DNA of 43,231 nt, taken from positions 1 through 43,231 of the forward strand of contig JAAWBG010000054.1 of the NCBI GenBank assembly GCA_022792535.1, read 5' to 3'. A model generated the notes under the pieces. It was not told the DNA's origin. It searched no databases and saw nothing but the letters and a program-made list of their open reading frames with translations. This document shows positions 16,076 through 24,956 of the stretch, piece after piece. Positions within the stretch are counted from its first letter, which is position 1; every line of letters begins with the position of its first letter. A program made the translations under genes and the position numbers. This DNA is from Lachnospiraceae bacterium (GTDB taxonomy: Bacteria > Bacillota > Clostridia > Lachnospirales > Lachnospiraceae).

Positions 16076-16810
16076 TTATTGCCAGCCTCCGTCCAAAGCA
16101 ATGATCTGGCCAGTTAGATAGGAGGGAGCATTGACTAGCGACAGGGCAAGATCCGCAGCTTCTTTTGGGGTGCCGAAACGCCCGGCAGGGATTTCTTCAG
16201 AAAGCTGCTGACATTCTTCCCGGGAAAAACAGTGATTCATTCTGGTGTCAATCAGGCCGCAGGCAATGGCGTTGACTGTGATATTGCTGGGGGCCAATTC
16301 TTTGGCTAACGCCTTGGTAAAAGAATTTACGCCGCCTTTTGAAGCGGAATAGGCAACTTCCATAGAAGCGCCTGTATTGCCCCAAACAGAAGAAATATTT
16401 AAGATAGCCCCGGATTTGTTGTGAATCATGGAAGGAATTGCATGTTTGCAGCAGCAAAAGAGAGAAGTGAGGTTTACCTGTATGATCCGGTTCCACTCTT
16501 CCAGGCTCATATCCGTGAGAAGGCCGATATGAGAAATGCCAGCGTTGTTGACCAGCACATCTACAGGGCCAAGTTCTTTTTGAATGGTCTGAAAAGCATT
16601 TTTTATGAAAGGTTCATGACTTGCATCTCCCACAAGAGGCAGACAGGAGATATGGCAGGAGACAGACAACTCTTCGGCCAGTGATTTCAACTCTGCTTCA
16701 GAAGTTCTGCAATTGATGGCCAAAGCATAGCCGGCCTGCGCAAAGGTCTCTGCAATGGCACGTCCGATTCCATGAGATGCGCCTGTGATAAAGGCAGTTT
16801 TTCGTTTCAT
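16076..16810 (-). CDS. SDR-family oxidoreductase, FabG-like (possibly the YmfI-type EF-P aminopentanone reductase)
   Basis: NAD(P)H-dependent short-chain reductase with a Rossmann fold. Cofactor motif TGASHGIG (10-17), NNAG (88-91), and the full catalytic tetrad N113, S141, Y154, K158 (NISSVWG, then YSASK). 244 aa, the size of FabG and YmfI. It is not in a fatty-acid operon, so classic FabG is less likely. YmfI-like enzymes modify EF-P and are often stand-alone. Promoter at 16869-16897 (minus). Confidence 0.85.
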   Translation of the reverse strand: MKRKTAFITGASHGIGRAIAETFAQAGYALAINCRTSEAELKSLAEELSVSCHISCLPLVGDASHEPFIKNAFQTIQKELGPVDVLVNNAGISHIGLLTDMSLEEWNRIIQVNLTSLFCCCKHAIPSMIHNKSGAILNISSVWGNTGASMEVAYSASKGGVNSFTKALAKELAPSNITVNAIACGLIDTRMNHCFSREECQQLSEEIPAGRFGTPKEAADLALSLVNAPSYLTGQIIALDGGWQ

Positions 16811-16868
16811 AGGTAAAATCCTTTCTATTATTACTTAACTACTGAATTACTTTATTGATCTAATTCTG

Positions 16869-16897
16869 ATACTATCCTGCCAATTGGAAAATGTCAA
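16869..16897 (-). promoter_or_regulatory. Promoter of the SDR gene
   Basis: Minus strand TTGACA (16892-16897), 17-nt spacer, TAGTAT (16869-16874). Downstream of it the leader has a run of AGTAATTC/AGTAGTTA/AGTAATA, three loosely repeated 8-mers of unknown meaning. Confidence 0.55.
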
Positions 16898-16914
16898 GAA
16901 TTCCAATGGATTTG

Positions 16915-16943
16915 TTGTATTCACATATGAGGTATGCTATAAT
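16915..16943 (+). promoter_or_regulatory. Promoter of hpf
   Basis: TTGTAT (16915-16920), 17-nt spacer, TATAAT (16938-16943) with extended -10 TGC. It is back to back with the SDR promoter. Confidence 0.6.
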
Positions 16944-16993
16944 GAAACCACAAATATCCGAATTAAAAAGTAAAAGAAAAGGGGTTGGACACC

Positions 16994-17521
16994 ATGCGTA
17001 TCACGATCAGCGGAAAAAATATTGATGTAACAGAAGGTTTAAAGCAGGCGGTAGAAGATAAATTGTCAAAACTGGAGAGATATTTTACTCCAGAGACAGA
17101 TATTATAGTAACCTTAAGTGTGGAAAAGGAGCGCCAGAAAATTGAGGTTACCATTCCGGTAAAAGGAAATATCATTCGTTCTGAGCAGGTGAGCAACGAT
17201 ATGTACGTTTCCATAGATCTTGTGGAAGAAGTAATTGAGAGACAGTTAAAGAAATACAAGAATAAGATTGTAGATCAGCAACAGGCGGCAGGTAATTTCC
17301 AACAGGAATTTATTGAAAAAGAGATAGAAGATGATGAGGAGATTAAGATTATCCGTACCAAACGTTTTGGAATGAAGCCTATGTATCCAGAGGACGCCTG
17401 CATTCAGATGGAGCTGCTGGGACACAACTTTTTTGTATTCCAGAACGCGGAGACAGAAGAAGTCAATGTTGTATACAAGAGAAAGGGAAACACATATGGC
17501 CTGATAGAGCCGGAATTTTAG
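16994..17521 (+). CDS. hpf: Ribosome hibernation-promoting factor, long form
   Basis: Binds the 30S decoding region and dimerises ribosomes into 100S particles in stationary phase. The N-terminal S30AE domain (about residues 1-95) has ITISGKNIDVTEGLK and VEVTIPVKG-type strands. After a linker, the C-terminal dimerisation domain (about 118-175) has RTKRFGMKPMYPEDACIQME and GHNFFVFQNAETEEVNVVY. 175 aa, long HPF. ATG 16994 is 9 nt after AAAAGGGG; an in-frame TTG at 16985 directly abuts that site and is unlikely. Monocistronic. Confidence 0.95.
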   Translation: MRITISGKNIDVTEGLKQAVEDKLSKLERYFTPETDIIVTLSVEKERQKIEVTIPVKGNIIRSEQVSNDMYVSIDLVEEVIERQLKKYKNKIVDQQQAAGNFQQEFIEKEIEDDEEIKIIRTKRFGMKPMYPEDACIQMELLGHNFFVFQNAETEEVNVVYKRKGNTYGLIEPEF

Positions 17522-17605
17522 GACATGCTTGAAATGTGTTTTCAGACACTCGGGAAAGAGAGGAAATGGAATTCCATAGATTTCCATAGAGTGGGAATTC
17601 CCTAA

Positions 17606-17634
17606 TTGACAAACAAGAAAAAGTGTGATATTAT
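17606..17634 (+). promoter_or_regulatory. Promoter of the tRNA-Pro gene
   Basis: Perfect TTGACA (17606-17611), 17-nt spacer, TATTAT (17629-17634) with extended -10 TGA. About 14 nt before the tRNA. Confidence 0.7.
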
Positions 17635-17647
17635 GCCATAGTGATAT

Positions 17648-17721
17648 CGATGCGTGGCTCAGCTTGGTAGAGCGCTGCGTTCGGGACGCAGAGGTCGCAG
17701 GTTCAAATCCTGTCGCATCGA
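17648..17721 (+). tRNA. tRNA-Pro (anticodon CGG)
   Basis: 74-nt cloverleaf. Acceptor CGATGCG pairs with CGCATCG, discriminator A. Anticodon stem CTGCG/CGCAG encloses TTCGGGA, giving CGG. T arm GCAGG-TTCAAAT-CCTGT. CCA is not encoded. Own promoter upstream and terminator downstream. Confidence 0.95.
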
Positions 17722-17759
17722 TTAACGAAAAGCCAGTATAATCAGGGCTTATGGCAGAG

Positions 17760-17792
17760 AAAAAGCGCTCCTTTGCGGAGTGCTTTTTGTTT
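17760..17792 (+). terminator. Terminator after tRNA-Pro
   Basis: 12-bp stem AAAAAGCGCTCC/GGAGTGCTTTTT (one G-T pair) with a 5-nt loop, then GTTTT. It runs straight into a module A repeat. Confidence 0.85.
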
Positions 17793-17937
17793 TATAGGAA
17801 AGACCTTGTCACGCTAACGTGTGAAAGTATCTTTCCTATAAGAGAAAATAGAATTATCGCACTGCGGCGGAGAGGAAATAAACCGCGGAAGCGGCCCGCC
17901 GCAGGCGGAGAATCCTGCTTAGCAGGATTCTTTCTTG
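17790..17937 (+). repeat. Intergenic palindromic repeat, module A with the long B-type head
   Basis: The head is TTTATAGGAAAG...CTTTCCTATAAG enclosing TCACGCT/ACGTGTGA, like the copy at 2963. The body and tail are those of module A (GCACTGCGGCGG, CCGCCGCAGGCGG, AATCCTGC-tt-AGCAGGATT, CTTTCTTG). After it, 17940-17960 carries TTGACTAACA twice. Nothing else was recognised up to 18057. Confidence 0.75.
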
Positions 17938-18057
17938 TGTTTGACTAACAATTGACTAACATTGCTTTTGGGATTTTGCAGAGAACAGTTTGTCTAAAGT
18001 ATGGATATAAGTCCATTGGAACCAGTTGATTCACCCTGCATCTCAAACAAAAATTTC

Positions 18058-18086
18058 TTGAATCCTCTTACCAAATATGCTATATT
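18058..18086 (+). promoter_or_regulatory. Promoter of the antitoxin RNA
   Basis: TTGAAT (18058-18063), 17-nt spacer, TATATT (18081-18086) with extended -10 TGC. Predicted start near 18093. Confidence 0.6.
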
Positions 18087-18092
18087 ATAGAC

Positions 18093-18182
18093 ATAAAAAA
18101 CAACCGCCCACAAGGGGTTGACCAGTTGAGAGATAGCATTGCCACCCTTCCACTCGCCAAAGTATCAGGGTGGCTTTTGCTA
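18093..18182 (+). ncRNA. Antisense RNA antitoxin of a type I toxin-antitoxin pair
   Basis: No protein is encoded. The RNA would begin near 18093, form a small CAACC/GGTTG stem (18101-18120) and end at a hairpin, GCCACCC (18141-18147)/GGGTGGC (18168-18174), followed by TTTT. It lies opposite the 3' untranslated part of the toxin mRNA, which should end at 18095. This 3'-overlap layout is that of TxpA/RatA and BsrG/SR4 in Bacillus. Inferred from promoter, terminator and position only. Confidence 0.6.
18095..18120 (-). terminator. Terminator of the toxin mRNA
   Basis: On the minus strand CAACC.CC-TTGT-GG..GGTTG is followed by six Ts (18100 down to 18095). It places about 90 nt of toxin mRNA opposite the antisense RNA. 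Confidence 0.55.
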
Positions 18183-18189
18183 TGTAAAG

Positions 18190-18279
18190 CTACTTACAAA
18201 AATTAAAAATAAATGTAAGCAATGCCAAAAGGAATAACCCGAAGGTCATTAAATCCTTAAAATCAAAATGATTTTTCAT
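18190..18279 (-). CDS. Small hydrophobic toxin peptide (holin-like, type I TA), 29 aa
   Basis: Peptide with a polar start (KNHFDFKD), one membrane helix (LMTFGLFLLALLTFIF) and the end NFCK, the layout of 'putative holin-like toxin' peptides of Bacillota and of TxpA/BsrG-type toxins that insert in the membrane. ATG 18279 sits 5 nt after an almost perfect ribosome binding site (GGAGGTGA). The same frame stays open upstream to 18468, but no comparable start exists there. The predicted promoter is at 18347-18375 and the mRNA ends at about 18095. Its antitoxin would be the RNA on the other strand. Toxicity is inferred from family resemblance and layout. Confidence 0.7.
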   Translation of the reverse strand: MKNHFDFKDLMTFGLFLLALLTFIFNFCK

Positions 18280-18346
18280 AGGCATCACCTCCATTCTATT
18301 AAGAATGAAGGCCAACGCACCCTGTAACACAGTTGTTTCATTGATA

Positions 18347-18375
18347 ACCATATCATAAACAGCAGATTGGTTCAA
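18347..18375 (-). promoter_or_regulatory. Promoter of the toxin mRNA
   Basis: Minus strand TTGAAC (18370-18375), 17-nt spacer, TATGGT (18347-18352) with extended -10 TGA. Gives a leader of about 60 nt. Confidence 0.45.
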
Positions 18376-18443
18376 TGGTTTTTTCGGACGTATGCTAAGG
18401 GCCAACAAAATTCCAACAAAATAAAAGAGAGACAGAATATAAT

Positions 18444-18491
18444 GCAACCAGCTCTTGAGTGAATTCAAGCGCTGGTTGCTGTTGTTTTTTT
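18444..18491 (+). terminator. Strong plus-strand terminator opposite the toxin upstream region
   Basis: 15-bp stem with one mismatch (18444-18458 and 18465-18479, GCAACCAGC.CTTGA) followed by TGTTGTTTTTTT. Its transcript is not obvious: either a second, longer antisense RNA across the toxin gene or read-through from the antitoxin. From 18492 to 18762 I find only A-rich sequence and AACAATT-TATAA repeats before the XRE gene. Confidence 0.75.
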
Positions 18492-18762
18492 GCAGAGATT
18501 GCTAGGATAAAGTCAGTGAAAAACAAAAGCTGATGAAAGGAAAAGAAAATGCAACGAATAAGAAAAAATAAAAGGAAAGAAAGCAAGTTCAGGAAGGAAG
18601 GGGGATGTGGTATACTGGAAGAGAGATATGAATGTTCAGGCGGCGAATGGAGAAAGAAAAATATTTGTTGGACGGATCGCCCAAGTATTCAGGAACTGGA
18701 ACAGATAAAACAATTATTATAAGTAATTGCGAAACAATTTATAATTAGAAGGAGAAAAAGAT

Positions 18763-19203
18763 ATGTTTGATACAAGGACAGTGGGAAAGAAAATTGCAGC
18801 ATTGAGAAAAGAGAAAAATAAAACACAGATGGAACTGGCCGATGAAATGGGAGTCAGCTATCAGGCGGTCAGCAACTGGGAGAGAGGAAATTCCATGCCA
18901 GATATCTCAAAACTTCCTCAGCTGTCATTAATTTTAGGATGCAGTGTAGATGAGATATTGGGAGAATCAAAAGAGGCAGAGCTGGTGGAGCATGTGATTG
19001 ACGGAACCCAGAAAGAATATATGGTAGAAGAGAATCCAGAGGTTGATACGGTGGCGGCTGTTGTTCCTTTGATAAAGCCGGAACAGACAAAAGATATGGC
19101 AGAGATTGTTGTGGAATCTGCTCATAGAGAAGATGAGAGAGAAGCGGAGCAGGAGACGGAAAATCAGTCTAAAAAGGAGAAAAAAAGAGAAAAAAGGCGG
19201 TAA
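18763..19203 (+). CDS. XRE-family regulator, 5' part of a frameshifted gene
   Basis: 146 aa in this frame. HTH at residues 6-62 (MELADEMGVSYQAVSNWERG, then MPDISKLPQLSLILGCSVDEILGE), an acidic middle, and a lysine/arginine/glutamate-rich end (SKKEKKREKRR) that stops at TAA 19201. The -1 frame is open from 19173 across the same A-rich runs (A7 at 19180-19186, A6 at 19190-19195) and leads without a stop into the repeat-containing ORF ending at 19571. So the full product would be about 269 aa. Either a recent frameshift or programmed/transcriptional slippage. AAGGAG precedes the ATG. Confidence 0.85.
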   Translation: MFDTRTVGKKIAALRKEKNKTQMELADEMGVSYQAVSNWERGNSMPDISKLPQLSLILGCSVDEILGESKEAELVEHVIDGTQKEYMVEENPEVDTVAAVVPLIKPEQTKDMAEIVVESAHREDEREAEQETENQSKKEKKREKRR

Positions 19204-19217
19204 AAGCCTTAGCGGCA

Positions 19218-19571
19218 ATGGCTCCTTTCCTGGAAGAAAAAGACTTGGAAGAAATGATCCAGCAGTATGGGTTTCAGGAAGATATGCGTTCCCTGGCAGC
19301 TTTTGCTCCATTTTTGAGCAAAGAATATCTGGAAAAAATAGCGCAGAACTGTGAACTTTCCGGGAATCTGCGGGATCTTGGAAGTTTGGCTCCCTTTTTA
19401 TCTTCAGAGGCTATGGATTCCATTGTGGAACGGATCATAGAGACAGGCGAAGTGGAAGAATGTACAGGATTGTATCCTTTTTTGTCCCATGAGGCTTTGA
19501 AAAAGCTGGCAGATTATTTGATGAGAGAACAAGGTCCCCAGTCACTGCAGACCCTGCTCCCGTTTTTATAA
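19218..19571 (+). CDS. 3' part of the frameshifted XRE gene: PFL helical-repeat domain
   Basis: 117 codons in the -1 frame of the preceding HTH ORF, with no good ribosome binding site for the ATG at 19218, so independent translation is doubtful. It consists of about four helical repeats with the signature PFL(S/E)xExLxxI: MAPFLEEKDLEEMI, FAPFLSKEYLEKIA, LAPFLSSEAMDSIV, LYPFLSHEALKKLA, and a final LLPFL. The domain likely mediates protein contacts of the HTH protein. Its clean repeat structure argues it is or was recently under selection. No terminator is clear after it; the bile salt hydrolase gene is convergent 17 nt away. Confidence 0.6.
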   Translation: MAPFLEEKDLEEMIQQYGFQEDMRSLAAFAPFLSKEYLEKIAQNCELSGNLRDLGSLAPFLSSEAMDSIVERIIETGEVEECTGLYPFLSHEALKKLADYLMREQGPQSLQTLLPFL

Positions 19572-19588
19572 GATATAATAATACAGAT

Positions 19589-20566
19589 TCAATTCATCCA
19601 TGCAATCTGCTGACAGGTTCGCAGAGGAAATCGTTTTAAATAACATCCGTTTAGATTTTCATGATGCATATGGATGGCAGTCAGCTGGTTGTTGGAATAA
19701 GTTTTGTAATAATAAATACCCTTATCTGCATTGATGCAGCAGGAATATATGGTGAGTTCATAGGCGTCGGATTCTGTGATGACGCTGCCCCGTACCATAG
19801 ATACCGCGTCCAGCAGATGGAAAAATTGCGTGACGCTGCTGATCTCGTCCTTTTCACAGACAGAATTTAGAGTCAGATAAGAAGCCTTCACAAAGCGGGA
19901 AGAGGGAGAATAATCCCCTGGCAGTCCAAAACTTCCAAGGCCAAGGCCAAAGGGACGAAGATTTACGTTGGAAGTAAAACAGTTTTGAGGCGGTCCGGCA
20001 GTTAGATTCAGATATTGGCAGCTATTGGTCATCTGAAATGGAAAAGAGGGGTTGTTGGTCAGTACGCCCATAGGATCATCAAAGATGCCCATGCCCTCTT
20101 TGGTGGTCTCCAGCACAATGGAAGATTCCCGGTCGGCAATATGCCAGTGCAGAGGCGACAGAGGAACCTCGTCGCTAAAGGGAATGCCGATCAGATGGGC
20201 TGTGGAGAGAAGTTCTCTGGCTTGGACAACAGAATCACATTGGCCCAGAATCCAATAGATCAGTTCAAAGGGAGCGATATTAGAACAATCTTCTTTTTCT
20301 TCCGGCGGATAATAGGCATTATCTGGAAAATTCAGTCCCGCCATACAGAGACCTTTTTCATTCACCGCTTCAGCATAGAGGGGGAGACCGTCCATGATCG
20401 TGGCCATTCCCAGCATGGCGTAGTGGCGGCGGAGAGGTTTTGCTTTGCGGAAAGTGAAGGGATAGTTCCGCGGGGTGAAGACAACGCATTCCTGGAAAGA
20501 AGTTTCCAGATCCAGGGTGCGTCCAAAATAAAAATCATCTGTTGTCATTGCGATACTGGTACACAT
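19589..20566 (-). CDS. bsh: Bile salt hydrolase (choloylglycine hydrolase, Ntn family)
   Basis: Cleaves glycine or taurine from conjugated bile salts, or penicillin-V/acyl-homoserine-lactone-type amides in relatives. Removal of Met exposes catalytic C2 (MCTSI). R16, D19, N79 (GLNFPDN), N172 (LTNNPSF) and R224 (SPSSRF) match the known active-site set of C. perfringens BSH with a constant small offset. 325 aa from ATG 20566 with AGGAGG upstream; the frame is open 11 codons further, but the family requires Cys at position 2. Cytoplasmic, no signal peptide. Fits a gut resident. Confidence 0.92.
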   Translation of the reverse strand: MCTSIAMTTDDFYFGRTLDLETSFQECVVFTPRNYPFTFRKAKPLRRHYAMLGMATIMDGLPLYAEAVNEKGLCMAGLNFPDNAYYPPEEKEDCSNIAPFELIYWILGQCDSVVQARELLSTAHLIGIPFSDEVPLSPLHWHIADRESSIVLETTKEGMGIFDDPMGVLTNNPSFPFQMTNSCQYLNLTAGPPQNCFTSNVNLRPFGLGLGSFGLPGDYSPSSRFVKASYLTLNSVCEKDEISSVTQFFHLLDAVSMVRGSVITESDAYELTIYSCCINADKGIYYYKTYSNNQLTAIHMHHENLNGCYLKRFPLRTCQQIAWMN

Positions 20567-20619
20567 CTGTTTCCTCCTTGTAATTTGGCAAATAGTCAAT
20601 GATTTGTTATGATCAAAAC

Positions 20620-21186
20620 TTATGCTGTTATTCTGTGGTTCTGTATGAAAAGATAAAAGGCAGTCGTTCCAGAGGCAGAAGAAGCTTTTTCAGAAAAGAT
20701 CCCAAAAGAGGGAGGGAAAAATGTAAACAGGAAAAAGCAGGCCATCGCCAAAAAAATCAATATGATAGCTGGTTTTTTGCAAAAATGATATTTTTGTTTC
20801 GAGACTGCATGGTAGATAAAGAAAAATCCTATAAAAAGGCTGCATAAAAAGACCAGAATATCTGCAAACAGGAAATGAGCGCCCAGAATGCCAGAGTAAG
20901 TATAGAAAAGAACAGGCACAGATAAGGTTCCCAATAAGATCCCGCAGGCGCTGACAGAGCAGAAATCAGGAGAGAAGGTTTTCCATTTTCGGCAGAAAAA
21001 CATGGTATAAAAAAGCATAGGAAAGAACACCAGTTTCATATGTTCCCAGGTGGATTCGCTGACGGGAGCAAACAGCCCTACCCAGGGATTTTGACCGCTC
21101 CACTCATAGACAAAGTGCAGGAGTACCCCGGCAAAAAATGTAAACAATATTCCCCAAAATGTAAAAAGACGTGTTTTTTTGTGCAT
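20620..21186 (-). CDS. DUF6512-like integral membrane protein
   Basis: 188 aa with five or six hydrophobic helices. The conserved early stretch HFVYEWSGQNPWVGLFAPVS followed by ESTWEHMKL is what I recall from the DUF6512 family. Function unknown. ATG 21186 has GGGAGG 5 nt upstream. Its 3' end faces the bile salt hydrolase start across about 50 nt on the same strand, so it may be first gene of a two-gene unit. Confidence 0.75.
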   Translation of the reverse strand: MHKKTRLFTFWGILFTFFAGVLLHFVYEWSGQNPWVGLFAPVSESTWEHMKLVFFPMLFYTMFFCRKWKTFSPDFCSVSACGILLGTLSVPVLFYTYSGILGAHFLFADILVFLCSLFIGFFFIYHAVSKQKYHFCKKPAIILIFLAMACFFLFTFFPPSFGIFSEKASSASGTTAFYLFIQNHRITA

Positions 21187-21206
21187 TTGATCCTCCCTTT
21201 GATATT

Positions 21207-21235
21207 TTGACATGGGTCGTATCCTATGTTATTCT
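21207..21235 (+). promoter_or_regulatory. Promoter of the DNA methylase gene
   Basis: Perfect TTGACA (21207-21212), 17-nt spacer, TATTCT (21230-21235), extended -10 TGT. A leader of about 150 nt with GATATC-type dyads follows. Confidence 0.5.
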
Positions 21236-21393
21236 ATGGAAAAGTTTCGAAATACAGAACATTTTCCAACAGATATCAGCAGATATTAGATAGGATATCC
21301 AATTTCAGGACAGATTATAATTCGAAGATCGAAAGGGGCGTCCCATTCCGGGTATTTTGATGTTTTGCTGAATGATGGAACCAGGAGGAAAAT

Positions 21394-23493
21394 ATGGAGG
21401 GATCAGAGGTTTCAGGCGCAGATAAAGAGTATTCTCTCAAAGAATTCTGCAGCAGATTATCCATTTCCCAGGCAACTGGAAGGAATTGGGTCAGACTGGG
21501 AAAAATTCTTCCCACCAGCCAGAGAGAAGGAAAACCATATTTTTCTGCGTCCTATACGGAAACAATAGAAAGAAAGCTGCAGGAAGAAGAAACAGGACTG
21601 CTGAAAACAAGAAGAAATAAAAGATATATCAGCGGAAACAGCAGATACCGCAATTACATTCCCCTGGATTCTAAGAACATGGAAGGGATTGCAAAGCTGA
21701 CAAAGAGACTGGAGAATTTTCCCCTTACAGAGAACCAGCTTCGGGGAGTGTTGGCAGAATGCGGGATCCAGCTGCTTTGTCAGGCCCAAGAGAAGGAATA
21801 CAGTTTTACAAAAAATTTTCTGGATCATTACAGAAGGGGAGAGATTGATCTTGGCCCCTGTCAGGTTTTGATTCAAGACCTGCTGGGAGAGTCTGAGGCG
21901 GATCAAAGATATTCAGAGGACAAAGATTCTTTTTCAGACAAAGGTTTTACCGCGGATAAAGAAAATACGGAAGAAGAGCTTATACCAGGCCGATCTGATA
22001 TTTTTCAGATTCCCTATGTTTTAGAACAGGAAGTGGATGTTCTGGGGATGATATATCTGTCCCTGAAAAACAGAGGGCAGCGAAAGGCCTCCGGCTCTTA
22101 TTATACGCCTACAGAGATTGTGAAAAAGTTAACAGAAAATCTTCTGCAGACTTTACAGGAAGAGGGGAGAACCGACGGCCGGTTTTTAGATCCCTGCTGC
22201 GGAACCGGGAATTTTCTGCTGCAGCTTCCAGAGGAAATATCGGTGGAGCAGATCTTTGGCAGAGACATTGATCCCATCGGCATTTTGCTGGCCAGGATCA
22301 ATTTAGCCCTGAAATATCAGGAAGCTCCGGTGACGCTGATTCAAGAGCAGATTAAGGTTCAGGATTTTCTGTTGGAAGAAGAACAGGAAACTTACGATGT
22401 GATGTTAGGAAATCCGCCCTGGGGATTTCAGTTTGAGACAGAGACGGAAAAATTGTTGAGAGAAAAATTTTTCACTGGAAAGAAAAAACATATGGAGTCT
22501 TATGATCTGTTTTTAGAACAGGCAGTGCGTCAGACTTCTCTGGGAGGAAAAATTGCGTTTGTCCTGCCGGAAGCGGTGCTGCATGTGAGGTCCCATCTGG
22601 AGATCCGCAGATTTTTGCTGGAACAGGCGCGGATTGAGAAGGTGTCTTACCTGGGAAATGTTTTCGACATGGTACAGTGTCCGGCAGTGATTGTGGAAAT
22701 GACCCGATCCAAAGAGAGATGGAGCACTCAGGGAATGAAGATTTCTGATTCCAGCCGGCAGTTTTTGATTCAGACAGACCGTAAAATTTCACCGGAAAAT
22801 TTTGAGTTTCATATGACAGATGAAGAATACAGATTAATAGAAAAGATCCAGTGCCAGGATCATAGGGTCTATCTGAAGGACCAGGCAGATTTTGCCATGG
22901 GGATTGTCACCGGCAATAATCGGGAACTGATTCAAACCAGGCCGGGGGAAGATCGTGAGATGGTATGGAAGGGATCCGATATTCAGAAATATCAGATAGG
23001 AACAGGTTCTGGTTATCTGACGTATGCGCCGGAAAAATTTCAGCAGAGCGCTGAAACCAGGTATTACAGGGCCAAAGAGAAGCTGCTGTATCGGTTTATT
23101 GGCGACAAACTGGTGTTTGCCTATGATGACCGGCAGCGGTTGTCTTTAAACAGCTGTAATATTTTGATTCCCCATGTGAAGGGAATGGAGATGAAATATA
23201 TTTTAGCAGTACTAAATTCCAGGCCGGCACAATTTTTTTATCAGATGAAATTTCATTCCATGAAGGTGCTGCGCAGCTATTTAGAACAGATTCCGATTCC
23301 TTTAGTTTCCCAGGAAAAGCAGAGAGAGATCATTGGTTTTGTGGAGCAGATCACCAGGGAAAAAGACATCTGTCAATGGATCGAGTATTATGATAGGATA
23401 GACAAAGAGATTGCCGCCGCCTATGATCTGGCCCCATTAGAATATGAAAGAATCCAGTTGGCAGAAGACAGTTTCGGCACTTTGCTGCGATAA
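21394..23493 (+). CDS. Orphan N6-adenine DNA methyltransferase with N-terminal HTH-like domain
   Basis: 699 aa. The N-terminal region (about 10-60) looks like a MerR/excisionase-type DNA-binding helix pair (YSLKEFCSRLSISQATGRNW). The methylase core starts near residue 235: GSYYTPTEIVKKL, SAM motif I DPCCGTGNF (D266), and catalytic NPPW (N340). A C-terminal target-recognition domain of TaqI/Eco57I type (about 500-690) contains KGSDIQKY and LNSRPAQFFY. No PD-(D/E)XK nuclease motif is seen and no restriction gene is adjacent, so it is a solitary methylase, perhaps epigenetic or protective. AGGAGG precedes the ATG. Confidence 0.85.
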   Translation: MEGSEVSGADKEYSLKEFCSRLSISQATGRNWVRLGKILPTSQREGKPYFSASYTETIERKLQEEETGLLKTRRNKRYISGNSRYRNYIPLDSKNMEGIAKLTKRLENFPLTENQLRGVLAECGIQLLCQAQEKEYSFTKNFLDHYRRGEIDLGPCQVLIQDLLGESEADQRYSEDKDSFSDKGFTADKENTEEELIPGRSDIFQIPYVLEQEVDVLGMIYLSLKNRGQRKASGSYYTPTEIVKKLTENLLQTLQEEGRTDGRFLDPCCGTGNFLLQLPEEISVEQIFGRDIDPIGILLARINLALKYQEAPVTLIQEQIKVQDFLLEEEQETYDVMLGNPPWGFQFETETEKLLREKFFTGKKKHMESYDLFLEQAVRQTSLGGKIAFVLPEAVLHVRSHLEIRRFLLEQARIEKVSYLGNVFDMVQCPAVIVEMTRSKERWSTQGMKISDSSRQFLIQTDRKISPENFEFHMTDEEYRLIEKIQCQDHRVYLKDQADFAMGIVTGNNRELIQTRPGEDREMVWKGSDIQKYQIGTGSGYLTYAPEKFQQSAETRYYRAKEKLLYRFIGDKLVFAYDDRQRLSLNSCNILIPHVKGMEMKYILAVLNSRPAQFFYQMKFHSMKVLRSYLEQIPIPLVSQEKQREIIGFVEQITREKDICQWIEYYDRIDKEIAAAYDLAPLEYERIQLAEDSFGTLLR

Positions 23494-23518
23494 AACAGTA
23501 CAGAATCAAAGAAAAAGA

Positions 23519-23547
23519 TTGCAAAATGAGAAAAATCATACTAAAAT
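23519..23547 (+). promoter_or_regulatory. Promoter of gdhA
   Basis: TTGCAA (23519-23524), 17-nt spacer, TAAAAT (23542-23547). A TTGACG at 23553 has no matching -10. Confidence 0.45.
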
Positions 23548-23579
23548 ATAGCTTGACGATAATCATAGAGCAAAGATAA

Positions 23580-24926
<1,347 letters not shown>

Positions 24927-24956
24927 GATAAAAATTAGGATTTTGATATAAGAAAG

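Noticed and set aside
17522..17605. GGAATTCC dyad after hpf as a terminator
   Set aside because: GGAATTCC is itself palindromic, the loop is long and no T-run follows.
18001..18090. 29-codon plus-strand ORF before the antitoxin RNA
   Set aside because: It covers the antitoxin promoter, has no ribosome binding site and no recognisable sequence.
18280..18468. N-terminal extension of the toxin ORF to 92 aa
   Set aside because: The only strong ribosome binding site is directly before ATG 18279, and the predicted promoter at 18347-18375 lies inside the extension.
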